A stretch of DNA of 64,000 nucleotides from NCBI GenBank assembly GCA_041392125.1, contig JAWKMR010000011.1, positions 33,875 through 97,874 of the forward strand, in the 5' to 3' direction. Position 1 is the stretch's first letter, and each line of letters opens with the position of its first letter. Below, one piece after another: positions 19,901 through 28,758 of this stretch. Source of the stretch: Halomarinibacterium sp041392125. GTDB lineage: Bacteria; Bacteroidota; Bacteroidia; Flavobacteriales; Flavobacteriaceae. Position numbers and translations under genes: made by a program. The notes beneath the pieces were generated by a model, which saw only the letters and a list, made by a program, of their open reading frames with translations, made no database searches and was not told where the DNA came from.

Positions 19901-20842
19901 ATTTATTAACCCTTTTAGGATGGGCTCTTCCTTCCACAACCCCTTTTCTGTTCCCATCCATAAAAACCCATCTGTATCAAAATACAAGAAGGTAATATCG
20001 CCCAATGGAGGTTCTATAAATTGGATGGTTTCTATTTTAGCAGAGGATAATGGATATTTATAAAGTTTGTTTTCACTGGAAAAATAAACGTGGCTATTAA
20101 AGACATTTGAAATAATTGAAACCGAACTATTTTCCCAAATTAATTGCATTTTCCCTGTATCCACATCCATGATGGAAAGGCCCTTTTCTGTTCCTAGTAA
20201 GAGTGTTTTTTTGGAAATTGCCTTTAGGCATAAAATTCGTCCAGAAAGAGGTGCTCCAATGGGCTTTAAATCCTCTTCTTGAAAATCAAATTTGAATAAG
20301 GAATTGCCTTTAGAGATGTACACATTACCCTCTACGGAAACAATTTGCGAAAAAGAACCTTTGGAAAGAAGTTTGGGAAGATCCCCACCAGATTTTAAAT
20401 AGAGCAACCCCACATCATCTGATACAGTAAAAAGTTGATTGCTTTTAGTAGCGACTACCTGTTTTAAAAAATACCCATAGCTTGAAGCATTTTCGCTTTG
20501 GACAAATTTGCATTCCTTTAGATTAAATTCAGAAAGACCTCCACCGTAAACAGCCAACCGAAATTGATTTTCGTTGGTGTTATCAATAAATCGCACCCAA
20601 TTCCCTGGGGGGGAATTTGTCTCATAAGGTTTATTCCTAAAAGCCAGCATATCGTACCCGTCATATCGATACATGCCGTCTTGGGTTCCTATCCAAATAT
20701 AACCCTGTGTATCTTGGGAAATAGTTGAAATCCAGTTGGTTTCAAAATCTGATGTGACAACCCTTTTGAAATTCATTTGGGCTAGGACGATCCCCCCTAA
20801 GTGAGCCACAAAAAAAAGAGGAATGAAGATTATCCATCTCAT
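16976..20842 (-). CDS. Hybrid two-component system regulator (propeller-HK-REC-AraC)
   Basis: A 1288-residue one-protein signalling system typical of Bacteroidota. After a signal or membrane segment come periplasmic Reg_prop blades with repeats such as YIWIGTQDGMYRYDG, FLWMGTEKGLW and VIWCGTDSGVVYFDE. A Y_Y_Y domain follows (about 640-720) and then a membrane helix near residue 750. The cytoplasmic part has a HisKA box (NISHEFKTPL, His near 790), a HATPase (N box NNLLSNAVKF, GxG motifs), a receiver with the phospho-aspartate in ISDVMMPQMNG near 1086, and an AraC helix-turn-helix from about 1190 to the end. All key residues are present. It senses an unknown ligand, usually a carbohydrate in this family, and probably drives the adjacent secreted protein gene. 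No SusCD pair lies beside it. Confidence 0.94.
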   Translation of the reverse strand: MRWIIFIPLFFVAHLGGIVLAQMNFKRVVTSDFETNWISTISQDTQGYIWIGTQDGMYRYDGYDMLAFRNKPYETNSPPGNWVRFIDNTNENQFRLAVYGGGLSEFNLKECKFVQSENASSYGYFLKQVVATKSNQLFTVSDDVGLLYLKSGGDLPKLLSKGSFSQIVSVEGNVYISKGNSLFKFDFQEEDLKPIGAPLSGRILCLKAISKKTLLLGTEKGLSIMDVDTGKMQLIWENSSVSIISNVFNSHVYFSSENKLYKYPLSSAKIETIQFIEPPLGDITFLYFDTDGFLWMGTEKGLWKEEPILKGLINAQLPFHARRILKKDGVIYLLGADGLILKENDKTYKRLFEDEWFTGGAFINEKIWIGNSNGEILILDAKGNLLSRKRLIEKTVDGKYIVDFVKDTKGHLWAGSFFGIHLLDMNGNAVSLFQLPLKLTTQNQKIVKILIDKNDRLWVITAAHGIFMVPNISSVQPNSTMSFEHFTHQPNLGKGLTSNIILSIDEAPNGVIWCGTDSGVVYFDEALHDFTYLKINENLFDKKVMSVKSDVDNNLWITTIFSGIYFYDKSKDSFINYTKEDGLISNAFLFSSSYYDAVNNTMYFGSDEGIQEIHINHIERYPPRKKPWISSMVTYSKSNTHFIPITSPSSVEKFQLSYESRNVTVNFSSIDFHKTNKIKYAYSLNGEPWTELPERTGHFTNLPIGDNSIYYTCYFLGEEPQDVTGAHQLVVAVSPPFYRTNTAYLLYFLGMTSILIIIFRLLLKNRIAKEKVQNAQLLDEAKNRMYANISHEFKTPLTLINGLSSKLLKKLALPEGEKETLTSIRESGEQLSTLVNQMLELGSLDNNKLQKNEKRGDIVAFVKKCVLLFKPFTDSRQQTLLFASSLDSLIMDIDDDKLQKIINNLLSNAVKFTPKGGKITVSLDQLALNQIRLEIIDTGQGIKEEHLPYIFDRYYKTFDIENNLGSGIGMALTKGLVEFLEGSIVVESKVGKGTKFVIKFPIKNTIKKEEELQFQYPFLKPTTSTATERHFDETIRGITILVVEDHLGIRNFLKEILQPQYHVLEATNGKKALQISESKTIDFIISDVMMPQMNGFEFCEKIKKNPKTSHIPFIMVTARTDSDSRLKGYQLGIDAYIEKPFREAELVQIIENLLAKREEQFAFYSQILEMKKGDAATAKKSNPLDINFIKKIQEFSLGKQQDHNMESLAKELLMSRTQLHRKIKQLTNMSITQYINHIKLEKAKNLLLTSTLTVSEIAYEVGYEDPKYFSKVFKKEQGKTPSSFRDNP

Positions 20843-20864
20843 TCCTCTAATATACGACTAAATT

Positions 20865-20886
20865 AAAAAAAGCAATTGCTTCTTTT
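20865..20886 (-). terminator. Possible terminator of the ppiD transcript
   Basis: On the minus strand AAAAGAAGC, a loop of AATT and GCTTTTTTT form a 9-bp stem with one G-T pair, ending in a T run. It lies 12 bases past the ppiD stop. The stem has few G-C pairs, so strength is uncertain. Confidence 0.4.
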
Positions 20887-20897
20887 GGGATGCGATT

Positions 20898-22967
20898 TTA
20901 ATAAAAATCTGCCCGATTATCTTCTATATCAGCCGCCTTTTTTAATGCATTAAACACTTTGGTGTTTATGGCACCTGAATTTACGGCAGACTTCAATTGA
21001 TTTACATAAGCTGCATAACTTTCTAAACCAGCTGCTTTATTAACAGACACCACTCTAACAGCAAAAACTCCTGTTTCACCGTCAATTACCGGTGTCATTT
21101 CTCCGGCAGCTTTTCCAAAAATAGATCCTACTACCAAAGGTTCAGTTCCTGCACCTGCAATAGTTGGGGTTGAACGAGTAATGGCATTGGCTGTTTTGGT
21201 AGCTACGTTTTGGCTGGTTGCCATTTCTTGTAAAGTAGTCCCTTTAATACTCTCACGAATTTTTTGCGCTTTTTTCTTATTTCTTATTATAGGAGTTACT
21301 GTTGCAGAAGCTTCGGCAATGCTCATTAATGCTTTTTTATCACTCTTTCGGGTTAATTGAACAACCACATACATATTATTAATGTTCTCTCTTTTAACAT
21401 CACCCACTTTGGTATCTTCCTGAAAAGCCCAATTTACAATAGTACGATTGTAGCCTATGCCGGGAATATTGGAGTCTAATTTCCCAATTTTGTTTACCGG
21501 TTTTGGAGTAAGCCCTTTTTCTTCGGCAATTTTGGTAAAATCACCACTACGAACAGCTTCTTCAAATTTTGCAGATTCACTAAAAACTTGAGATAAAGTA
21601 GCTTCAGAAGGTTCAATTTCTTTGGTTACCGTAGCAATTTTATAAGCCTCTTTTTTATTTTTTTGCCCTTCTACTTCAATTAAGTGATATCCAAATTGTG
21701 TTTCTACCACACCCATATCGCCTACATTTTTTTCGAAACAAAAATCACGGAATGGAGCTACCATAGTATTATAACCAAACCAATCGTAATGTCCTGCTTT
21801 TTCAGCACTTCCTGTATCTGATGAGTATTTCTCTACAAAATCACCAAACTTAGATTTATCTTTTTTAAGAACCGCTAATAAACTATCCGCCAATGCCTCT
21901 GCTTGTTGCGGAGTGCGGGTAATACTATCTTTTTTGCTAAGTCCAACAGGAATCAAAATATGTCTGGCTTCGGCAGAGTCAGGTAGCTGAATGGTTTTGG
22001 TAATTTTTGAAATATTAAGTGTTTTTTCTACCGTGTAAGGACCATAAACCGAACCACGAGAAACTTTTAAAATAGTATCTTTCAAAGCTGTCGGAAGATC
22101 TTTTTCAAAATACCAACGGTCAACTAAAGGTTTGTCTGAATTTTCACCAATAAATGCCGCTGCATCTTCAGCGTTAGAAAATGCTTCTTTTAGGGTTTCC
22201 ATATCGGCTTTAGCAGCTTCAATATCTTCCATGGAAGGTTCTTCAGCAAATGAGATATATTGTATATCCACGATAGGATCTACTTCATATTCTGAAGCAT
22301 GCTTTCGCATGTATGCTTCAATATCTGAATCGCTCACGGCTACATCTTCATCGGCAATTTTAGTATAAGGAACATGAAGGTATTCAATATCTGCTTGATC
22401 ATTTTCAAAATGATATTGTTCCTCTCCTTCTGCCACAGTGGTACTAAGCCCGCTTTTTACCAAGTTGATGTAGTTATTTTGAAGGATACTCTCCTTTACT
22501 CCATTAATAAACTCGTCCCATTGTTGTTTGGCAACCGCATTATTTTGAATACTTGCAACATACTCCACCACTCTTGCTTCGCTATAAATACCATTTTCAT
22601 CTTGAAAAGTGGGGTTGTTAGATAAGCTTAACGCCAAAGTTTCGTTTAACTGATCCTCGCTTACACCAAGACCTAAGGCTTCTGCCTGTTGGTTAAATAA
22701 AAGGGTCCTTAACTCTCTATCCCACACCGTGTTCATAGCTTGAGAAGTATTTGCATTGGGCCCTAACGATCGTTGATAGGCATCTACTTTACCCATAAAA
22801 TATTCTCTGGAAAGCTCTTTCCCGTTTACTGTGGCTACAATGTTTTGAGAGTTACCATTGCCTCCTCCTTTATTGATAATATCGCTTAAAATAAATGCAA
22901 ATAATGCAAGAGCTATAATAAGAATGAGGAAAAAACCTCTTTTACGTATACTGTTTAATATTGCCAT
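20898..22967 (-). CDS. PpiD/SurA-type periplasmic peptidyl-prolyl isomerase and chaperone
   Basis: A 689-residue protein anchored by one N-terminal helix (about residues 11-28, GFFLILIIALALFAFILSD), with the rest in the periplasm. A SurA_N-like helical chaperone region (about 50-200) precedes one clear parvulin rotamase domain from about 335 to 445, with EARHILIPVG at its start and FGYHLIEVEG at its end. A further, more degenerate parvulin-like region may lie between 220 and 330. It would assist folding of outer-membrane proteins leaving the Sec translocon. It is in the same direction as the CorC-like gene upstream, 88 bp away. PpiD is the better name because of the membrane anchor; sequence alone does not exclude a specialised role. 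Confidence 0.9.
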   Translation of the reverse strand: MAILNSIRKRGFFLILIIALALFAFILSDIINKGGGNGNSQNIVATVNGKELSREYFMGKVDAYQRSLGPNANTSQAMNTVWDRELRTLLFNQQAEALGLGVSEDQLNETLALSLSNNPTFQDENGIYSEARVVEYVASIQNNAVAKQQWDEFINGVKESILQNNYINLVKSGLSTTVAEGEEQYHFENDQADIEYLHVPYTKIADEDVAVSDSDIEAYMRKHASEYEVDPIVDIQYISFAEEPSMEDIEAAKADMETLKEAFSNAEDAAAFIGENSDKPLVDRWYFEKDLPTALKDTILKVSRGSVYGPYTVEKTLNISKITKTIQLPDSAEARHILIPVGLSKKDSITRTPQQAEALADSLLAVLKKDKSKFGDFVEKYSSDTGSAEKAGHYDWFGYNTMVAPFRDFCFEKNVGDMGVVETQFGYHLIEVEGQKNKKEAYKIATVTKEIEPSEATLSQVFSESAKFEEAVRSGDFTKIAEEKGLTPKPVNKIGKLDSNIPGIGYNRTIVNWAFQEDTKVGDVKRENINNMYVVVQLTRKSDKKALMSIAEASATVTPIIRNKKKAQKIRESIKGTTLQEMATSQNVATKTANAITRSTPTIAGAGTEPLVVGSIFGKAAGEMTPVIDGETGVFAVRVVSVNKAAGLESYAAYVNQLKSAVNSGAINTKVFNALKKAADIEDNRADFY

Positions 22968-23055
22968 TTTGTTGAAAATTAATAGGGGGCGAAAATACCA
23001 TTTTCAAACGATTTATAAAAAAAGTAAGGAAAAAAAATAGGGGATTTTTTAAAAA

Positions 23056-24309
23056 TCAGGTTTGTGGAATTTTTTTAACCTCGACCAACTCAATTTTGGT
23101 GCTTGAAACTTCCAATATTTTAAAGGAATATCCTTCAATTTCCAAGGTTTCATCTTTTTCGGGGATTTCTTCAGTAACATTAACGATGAGACCGCCAAGT
23201 GTTTCGTAATTTTCTCCTTCGGGCAGGTCCAGTTTATATTCTTCGTTTAAATAGTCTACTTCCAGTCTTGCAGAAAATTTGTAATGATCTTCGCCTAATT
23301 CTTCTTCCAACAACGCTACCGAGTCATGTTCGTCTTCAATATCCCCAAAGAGTTCTTCAATTATATCTTCTACTGTAATTAGTCCGGAAGTCCCGCCATA
23401 TTCATCAATCACAACAGCAATGCTCTTTCGTTTTCTTGTTAAAATGTTCAGCACATCTTTTGCCCATATAGTCTCCGGGATAAAAACCACGGGCATCAAT
23501 ACCTTTTTAAGGCTTGCTGGTTTCTTAAAAAGTTCAAAACTGTGAACATATCCTAAGATATCATCAATATTATCTTTGTATACCAATATTTTTGAAAGCC
23601 CCGTTTCGGTAAATATTTTGCCCAGTTCTTTAGGAGTGGTTTCAATATCAACAGCAATAATTTCGGTACGAGGAATCATTACCTCTCTTGCCTTCACTTC
23701 TGAAAATTCAAGCGCATTTTGAAAGATTTGAATTTCGGAATCCAGCTCATCCAACTCTTCATAACTTTCCATCTGTTCGGTGATATAATTCCCCAACTCT
23801 ACCTTGCTAAAGCTTAACTGTACCGCGTCTCCTTCTGTTTTGAAAAATATTTTTAAAACCAAATCTGAAATCCAAATAATAAATTCAGAAATAACAGAGA
23901 ATAAGAGATAGAAAAGATATGCTGGGAGAGCAAAAATTTTCACCAATTGGTTGGCGTAAATCTGAAAAAAAACTTTGGGTAAAAACTCTGCCGTAAGCAA
24001 GATTACGAGTGTAGAAATTACTGTTTGTAATAGTAAGCCTGCAATACCCTCTAAGGGGATAAGACGCATTAAAAGTGCTCCCATAAAAAACCCGTACACC
24101 ACTAAGGCAATATTATTGCCCACGAGCATGGTGGCTATAAACTTTGAGGGGCGTTTGGTAATTTTTTTAAGTATAGTTGCTAAAAAATTATTCTGCTTTT
24201 TCTCTATTTCAATATGAATTTTATTGGCAGAGACATAGGCAATTTCCATGCCCGAGAAAAAGGCAGAAAAAATTAAAGTGAGAATAATAATAAGTATGGA
24301 GTAGTCCAT
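23056..24309 (-). CDS. CNNM/CorC-family membrane protein (hemolysin family)
   Basis: A 417-residue protein with an N-terminal DUF21/CNNM transmembrane domain (helices across about 1-150). A CBS pair follows (about 205-330), including REVMIPRTEI and GGTSGLITVEDIIEELFGDI. A C-terminal CorC_HlyC domain (about 340-415) ends the protein. Members transport or regulate Mg2+/Co2+; the name hemolysin is historical. Its ATG directly abuts the stop of the 66-residue gene upstream, so the two are coupled. GldE, the gliding-motility member of this family, has the same layout, but no gld or ssb genes are nearby, so that name is not used. Confidence 0.9.
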   Translation of the reverse strand: MDYSILIIILTLIFSAFFSGMEIAYVSANKIHIEIEKKQNNFLATILKKITKRPSKFIATMLVGNNIALVVYGFFMGALLMRLIPLEGIAGLLLQTVISTLVILLTAEFLPKVFFQIYANQLVKIFALPAYLFYLLFSVISEFIIWISDLVLKIFFKTEGDAVQLSFSKVELGNYITEQMESYEELDELDSEIQIFQNALEFSEVKAREVMIPRTEIIAVDIETTPKELGKIFTETGLSKILVYKDNIDDILGYVHSFELFKKPASLKKVLMPVVFIPETIWAKDVLNILTRKRKSIAVVIDEYGGTSGLITVEDIIEELFGDIEDEHDSVALLEEELGEDHYKFSARLEVDYLNEEYKLDLPEGENYETLGGLIVNVTEEIPEKDETLEIEGYSFKILEVSSTKIELVEVKKIPQT

Positions 24310-24510
24310 CTATTGATCTTGATTTCTTTTTTCAATGTTTTTTCGAAATCTGCGTTTAAAGAAAAACATAAAAACAGCAACAACGCCAAAGAACAAAAAG
24401 ATATAGGCGCGATCTCTGTTACTATTCCAATTGGTAATAACGAGATAGACCGAAAAGAGTGCCATTCCAATATATGCAAATTCAAAAAGTCGATAAATTT
24501 TATTGCCCAT
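24310..24510 (-). CDS. Small two-helix membrane protein, function unknown
   Basis: A 66-residue protein with two hydrophobic segments (about residues 9-25 and 34-50) joined by a short polar loop, NWNSNRDRAY, and a strongly basic tail FKRRFRKNIEKRNQ. The gene overlaps the end of lptC by 11 bp and its stop directly abuts the ATG of the CorC-like gene. This coupling makes it a real gene. The basic end should face the cytoplasm. No motif suggests a function. Confidence 0.75.
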   Translation of the reverse strand: MGNKIYRLFEFAYIGMALFSVYLVITNWNSNRDRAYIFLFFGVVAVFMFFFKRRFRKNIEKRNQDQ

Positions 24511-25078
24511 CCAGATTCTTTTTTTGTTCTTGATCTATTAATTGAACGCCATCGTTTGTTCGGGACAAAAATACGGTAAAATCTTCATTTGCATCAAATC
24601 GTTCTCCATCATTAAAAGAACCATCTTTAAATGTAATTCGGTACGGTTGGTCTGTAAACACCCATTTATTGTTTTGGTCCCAATACAATTGCTGAGCATT
24701 GAGTATATTCCCATCGGCTGTAGTTAAAACCACATGGTCTCGAAGGTCTACAATTCCTGTTTCGTTATATCGAATAGCGTAATTGGACGTAACAGTGCTT
24801 TTTTGGTCTTTGTCAAAAAAATGAACCTCTATTCCGTTAGGAAATTCTTGATAGGAAAATTCGAGATTGGAGTAATCCATTAATTTAGGCGCCATTAAAT
24901 TGGTTACAACTCTACCGGAATCTGTATAAAATAGGTTGATATCAATTCCTTCGGAAGAGGGAGCTCCATCTTTTAAGCTCAATTTTTGAACATTTGTATA
25001 GTTTCCTTCACAAGCAAAAAACGTGATGGCTACCAAAATAACCACCACGTTTTTAAAACTTATAAAATTTTGTCTCAC
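24500..25078 (-). CDS. lptC: LPS export protein LptC, lipoprotein form
   Basis: A 192-residue protein with a hydrophobic N-terminus ending in FFACEGN, so Cys23 may be lipidated, as is common in Bacteroidota LptC. The rest is the all-beta LptC/YrbK fold, seen in PKLMDYSNLEFSYQEFP, VHFFDKDQKSTVTSNYA and the TADGNILNAQQLYWD segment. LptC hands lipopolysaccharide from the LptBFG complex to the periplasmic LptA bridge. The start is GTG at 25078. The gene lies between a TPR protein (47 bp away) and the small membrane protein it overlaps. The other Lpt genes are not in the window. Confidence 0.88.
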   Translation of the reverse strand: MRQNFISFKNVVVILVAITFFACEGNYTNVQKLSLKDGAPSSEGIDINLFYTDSGRVVTNLMAPKLMDYSNLEFSYQEFPNGIEVHFFDKDQKSTVTSNYAIRYNETGIVDLRDHVVLTTADGNILNAQQLYWDQNNKWVFTDQPYRITFKDGSFNDGERFDANEDFTVFLSRTNDGVQLIDQEQKKNLDGQ

Positions 25079-25125
25079 CCTTGTAAACTATTTAATAAAA
25101 GGGAACTTACTATACCCATTTATTG

Positions 25126-26481
25126 TTACAGGCTAGGCACCTTTACGCTTCCTCCCACCCAACAATTGAAGGTGATGGTTTGTCCTGCTCTTCCAGAGCT
25201 AAAAATATCACTCTTACTAGGCGCTCTTTGACGGTAACTGCTGGCAGCTGCTCTGGCGGTTTCGGCAATAGACCCATCTACTCTAGCAGCTTTATCGGCC
25301 ATTTCTGCTGCCTTCCAGTTGATAGCTCGCTTTTCAAATACATCGCTACCACAATCATTGGTGCTTTGTGCATACATTTGGGCTATTTTTAAATAACATA
25401 CTCCAAATGAAGGTCTTTGTTCTACCGCTCTCAAATAATAGGTTCTAGCGCTACTTAAACTTCCTTTTTTACGGAAATCTTCAGCAATAGTGTACAAATA
25501 TTTTGCTTTATCACTTGGTTTTGTTTCAAGGTCAACCGCTTGGTTGTAATATTGTAATGCTTCTTTTCCTTTTCCTTCTTTTTCAGCTAATCTACCTAAA
25601 TAGAAGGCAGACTTTGCCGAAGGCTCTAATTTGTGTAATTCTTGAACTAATTGGAAAAAAACAGGAGTTTCACACTCTTTGTCATTAAGTCTTCCGGCAG
25701 AGCTCTTTAGCCAACCGATGTTTGTTTTGTTGGCTTCAAAATTCTTTTCAATAAGCGGGATTAAGTTTTCGCAATTTGCAATAATTCCCAATTTTGCATC
25801 AACACTACTTTTAATTTGACCATAGTAGCCAACATTTTTTTCATAGGCTTCCATTTTGTCAAGATCTTTCTGAGATAGGGTTTCACCAGCCTCTTGCTTA
25901 TCTAATAATTCTGTTAGTTTTTGAGCGTAATTACCTTCTTCTTTTTCTATTTTTTCTTGAATGATATCATAAAGATCAAACACTTCTTGAATATCTTTTT
26001 GCCCGTCTTCAAACAAATCTTTTGCTAATGAAAAATAGGTGTAAATTCTCTTTGGGCTGGTAAAGTTTTCTTCGTCTATTTTGTAAGCTCGGTCAAAATC
26101 CTTGAATTGCTCCATTTTGGTGCCAATACCATTGTCATATTTTATTTGAGCAATATCAGACAGTACATCTCCTTCTTTGGTTTTGCTTGCATAATATTTC
26201 AAACGAAGATTATAAGCATTTTCAAGATCCTTAATCTTGCTCTTGTCTCCTTTTTCAATAAAATACTCAAACATTTTAACTGCATATTGATAGGTTGCCA
26301 AGCTATATTGAGGGCATTCATTAATTACTTTTTGATAATTTGGTAATGCCGCTTCATAGTTTTTTGCTTTGGCTGGTTCAATAAATAAAGAAGCTGTTGT
26401 TACACAAGGATCTTGCGCTTGCACTTTAGATGTTAGAGAAATTGCAAATACTGCAAAAAATAAAATACCTTTAGTTTTCAT
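25126..26481 (-). CDS. Exported tetratricopeptide-repeat protein
   Basis: With the ATG at 26481 the protein has 451 residues and a clean signal peptide (MKTKGILFFAVFAISL..., cut near VQAQ). The longer form from 26535 would overlap the upstream gene by 35 bp and hide the signal. Helical repeats run through most of the protein. The best TPR-like units are around SAKSAFYLGRLAEKEGKGKEALQYYNQA and the following KAKYLYTIAEDFRKKGSL. Three cysteines occur near the N- and C-terminal ends. Such proteins usually scaffold envelope complexes. Its place between LptC and an outer-membrane protein supports an envelope role, but no partner can be named. Confidence 0.82.
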   Translation of the reverse strand: MKTKGILFFAVFAISLTSKVQAQDPCVTTASLFIEPAKAKNYEAALPNYQKVINECPQYSLATYQYAVKMFEYFIEKGDKSKIKDLENAYNLRLKYYASKTKEGDVLSDIAQIKYDNGIGTKMEQFKDFDRAYKIDEENFTSPKRIYTYFSLAKDLFEDGQKDIQEVFDLYDIIQEKIEKEEGNYAQKLTELLDKQEAGETLSQKDLDKMEAYEKNVGYYGQIKSSVDAKLGIIANCENLIPLIEKNFEANKTNIGWLKSSAGRLNDKECETPVFFQLVQELHKLEPSAKSAFYLGRLAEKEGKGKEALQYYNQAVDLETKPSDKAKYLYTIAEDFRKKGSLSSARTYYLRAVEQRPSFGVCYLKIAQMYAQSTNDCGSDVFEKRAINWKAAEMADKAARVDGSIAETARAAASSYRQRAPSKSDIFSSGRAGQTITFNCWVGGSVKVPSL

Positions 26482-26500
26482 TTTGGTAGTGTTTATTGTA

Positions 26501-27745
26501 TTAATCATATAATCGTTTTTCAAACCATTTATCATTTAAGGAGAGGCTTACGAAGATATTAAAAAAAGATTCTTCCACGAGCCCACTGTTCTTTGTTCCT
26601 CTTTTTCCCAGTTCAAACCCCAGGTTAATATTGGAGAACGTTCTTCCCATTGGCAGACCCAATCCAAAAGATATGCCAAACTCATTTATTGCTTCATTGT
26701 TAATGATAAGTCCGGTTTCTTCAAAACGAAAACCTCCTCTATATACAATTCTTTTCAAATAACTTGAAAAAGAATTGTATTCAGGAATATAAAAACCTCC
26801 TATTCTAAATTTAGAAGCATCTTCAAAAATAACATTTTCGAGTTCAAAAGTTCTATTAGTAAGGTTGCTTGTTTTTTGAGTTGAAAACTCTCCTCCCACA
26901 AACCAGTTTTTTGGCTTCCCAATTCCGGCACCCAAAGTAAGTTGCGACGGGAACGTAAAATCTGTATTATTCACAGGAATTTCTCGCAAATCCAAATCGG
27001 CAATACTACCATTTCCTAAAACTAAAAATGTAGATAGGGTTCTACTATTTTCCGAATTAAAATTAGTTTCAGGAGTAAAGGTAACCGACCCAACAAATTC
27101 CAATTTTTCTGAAACCATTTTCTTGTATTGAGCTCCAAAGTTAAAGCTGAAGCCTCTTAAGTCTGAACGATTAACCTCCTTGGTTCCTAATTGAATATCA
27201 TCTTGGGTTGCTAAAGTGGTATTTTCAATAGTACCAAAGTTGTAATTGGCATCTATCCCTGCGCTAAGCTCTGGTGTAATTTGATATCCTAATGTAAAAA
27301 ACGCTTTATTCAATCCACCTTCACCAGAATATTGTGTCGTAATATTACCTGAAACATTTTCCAGCTTATATCCTGTAGCTGTATAGGGTATTAAACCAAA
27401 ACTTGCCCCAAATTTACCCATAGGAACACCAATTGCTAAATAATCTAACGTAGTAGTGGTCGCTTTTTGACTTTCTACGGAAGTACTTAGCGTATTAGAT
27501 CGATGACTCCCTGAAATGGAATAATTGACTAATCGTAAGCCAGCAATTCCTGCTGGGTTTTGAATATTTAGATGAATACTGTCTGAATACACTCCAATTC
27601 CTCCCATACTTCTATTTTCAACAGTGCCTTTAAATTTTAAGTTTCCAATACCAAAAAAAGAATATGGCGATGTAGTCCCTTGTTGCGCTAATGAGAGTCC
27701 TGTTATAAAAAAAGCAAAAACTATTAAAAAATGCTTCAAAATCAA
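26501..27745 (-). CDS. Outer-membrane beta-barrel protein, function unknown
   Basis: A 414-residue protein with a signal peptide (cut near SLAQ, residue 20) and alternating hydrophobic strands through its length, resembling FadL/OmpP1-type barrels. Examples are SFGLIPYTATGYKLENVS and GISFGLGLPMGRTFSNINLG. The early SFFGIGNLKFKG and NIQNPAGIAGL stretches recall PorV-like barrels, but no family is firm. The start is TTG at 27745, and the TTGA overlap with the coaX stop indicates coupling. No ATG is available that keeps the signal peptide. Confidence 0.78.
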   Translation of the reverse strand: MILKHFLIVFAFFITGLSLAQQGTTSPYSFFGIGNLKFKGTVENRSMGGIGVYSDSIHLNIQNPAGIAGLRLVNYSISGSHRSNTLSTSVESQKATTTTLDYLAIGVPMGKFGASFGLIPYTATGYKLENVSGNITTQYSGEGGLNKAFFTLGYQITPELSAGIDANYNFGTIENTTLATQDDIQLGTKEVNRSDLRGFSFNFGAQYKKMVSEKLEFVGSVTFTPETNFNSENSRTLSTFLVLGNGSIADLDLREIPVNNTDFTFPSQLTLGAGIGKPKNWFVGGEFSTQKTSNLTNRTFELENVIFEDASKFRIGGFYIPEYNSFSSYLKRIVYRGGFRFEETGLIINNEAINEFGISFGLGLPMGRTFSNINLGFELGKRGTKNSGLVEESFFNIFVSLSLNDKWFEKRLYD

Positions 27746-28470
27746 TCTTTGTTAATTTCTAAAATATGGTTTAAACCTTCCAAAAGAAAATTTGGAAGCG
27801 CAAAGATGTCATTTTTTATGCTATCTCGCAAAAAATGAAGGTCTCCACCTGTTAAAATTGTTGTTAAATCTGAAAAATGAGTTTTATATAGTGACACAAA
27901 GCCTTCAATTTCATTTACAACTCCCTGTATAACACCAACATCCATGGAGGATTGTGTGGTAGTTCCAATAATGTCCTTTGGAATAGTAGCTTCCAGCAAT
28001 GGGAGTTTTGAGGTAAAGCTATTCATGGCTTTATAACGCATCGAAATTCCCGGCGAAATGGCTCCTCCTAAATATTCATTATTGCTATTTAAAACATCGT
28101 AGGTAATACAACTACCGGCATCTATAATTAAGACGTTTTTATTTGGAAATTGTTTTGCTGCAGCACTTACCAAGGCAATTCTGTCTACTCCTAAAGTTTT
28201 TGGAGTAGCATATGTGTTACTAAAAGGAATCTTAGAATTAGATGATAGTATGTGAACAATCATTTGCTTTTCAAGAAAGAAAAGATTGCTTTCAGAAAAA
28301 CTTCCCACCGCAGAAACAATAGCTCGTTCAAGTTTTGAAAAGATTTGTATTAGCTCATTCACGGACATTTTAAAATCTTCCTTAGCAATAACTCGTCTTT
28401 CAACTAATGAATCTTTATTAAAAACCGCAAGTTTTATAAAACTGTTCCCAACATCTACAATTAACTTCAT
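27742..28470 (-). CDS. coaX: Type III pantothenate kinase
   Basis: A 242-residue kinase for the first step of coenzyme A synthesis. The N-terminal VDVGNSFIKLAVF holds the phosphate loop aspartate (residue 6), GVDRIALVSAA lies near residue 95 and DAGSCITYDVL near 117, and a GGAISPG motif follows. These are the hallmarks of type III enzymes, which belong to the ASKHA superfamily and are insensitive to CoA feedback. Size is normal. Its stop overlaps the start of the barrel-protein gene by 4 bp. Confidence 0.95.
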   Translation of the reverse strand: MKLIVDVGNSFIKLAVFNKDSLVERRVIAKEDFKMSVNELIQIFSKLERAIVSAVGSFSESNLFFLEKQMIVHILSSNSKIPFSNTYATPKTLGVDRIALVSAAAKQFPNKNVLIIDAGSCITYDVLNSNNEYLGGAISPGISMRYKAMNSFTSKLPLLEATIPKDIIGTTTQSSMDVGVIQGVVNEIEGFVSLYKTHFSDLTTILTGGDLHFLRDSIKNDIFALPNFLLEGLNHILEINKD

Positions 28471-28549
28471 TGTTTGTCTTTAATATGGCTAAAAATACAA
28501 TATGTTCTCTCTTTTGATTGTTAAGAGGGTATTAAATTGATTAGAAACA

Positions 28550-28578
28550 AAAAACCCAAGCTAATAGCTTGGGTTTTT
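28550..28578 (-). terminator. Rho-independent terminator after tRNA-Phe
   Basis: AAAAACCCAAGCT and AGCTTGGGTTTTT form a perfect 13-bp inverted repeat with a 3-base loop. It begins two bases past the tRNA 3' end on the minus strand and ends in a T run. It can also act on the plus strand. Confidence 0.85.
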
Positions 28579-28579
28579 G

Positions 28580-28652
<73 letters not shown>

Positions 28653-28667
28653 TGCTTAAAGCGGGTG

Positions 28668-28697
28668 CAAATATAAATTTATTTTATCTTTCCCAAA
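28668..28697 (-). promoter_or_regulatory. Promoter of tRNA-Phe
   Basis: On the minus strand TTTG (28697-28694), 18 bases, then TATATTTG (28675-28668) match the Bacteroidota -33 and -7 consensus. Transcription would start near 28662, about ten bases before the mature tRNA 5' end. This is one of the two clearest promoters in the window. Confidence 0.75.
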
Positions 28698-28758
28698 ACA
28701 AAAATAAAAAATTATCTGCGCTTTCAACTTTTTTATTGTTTCAATAGATTTTGAAATG

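Noticed and set aside
23056..24309. Naming the CorC-like gene gldE
   Set aside because: Domain layout would fit but no gliding or ssb neighbours are present, so the family name is safer.
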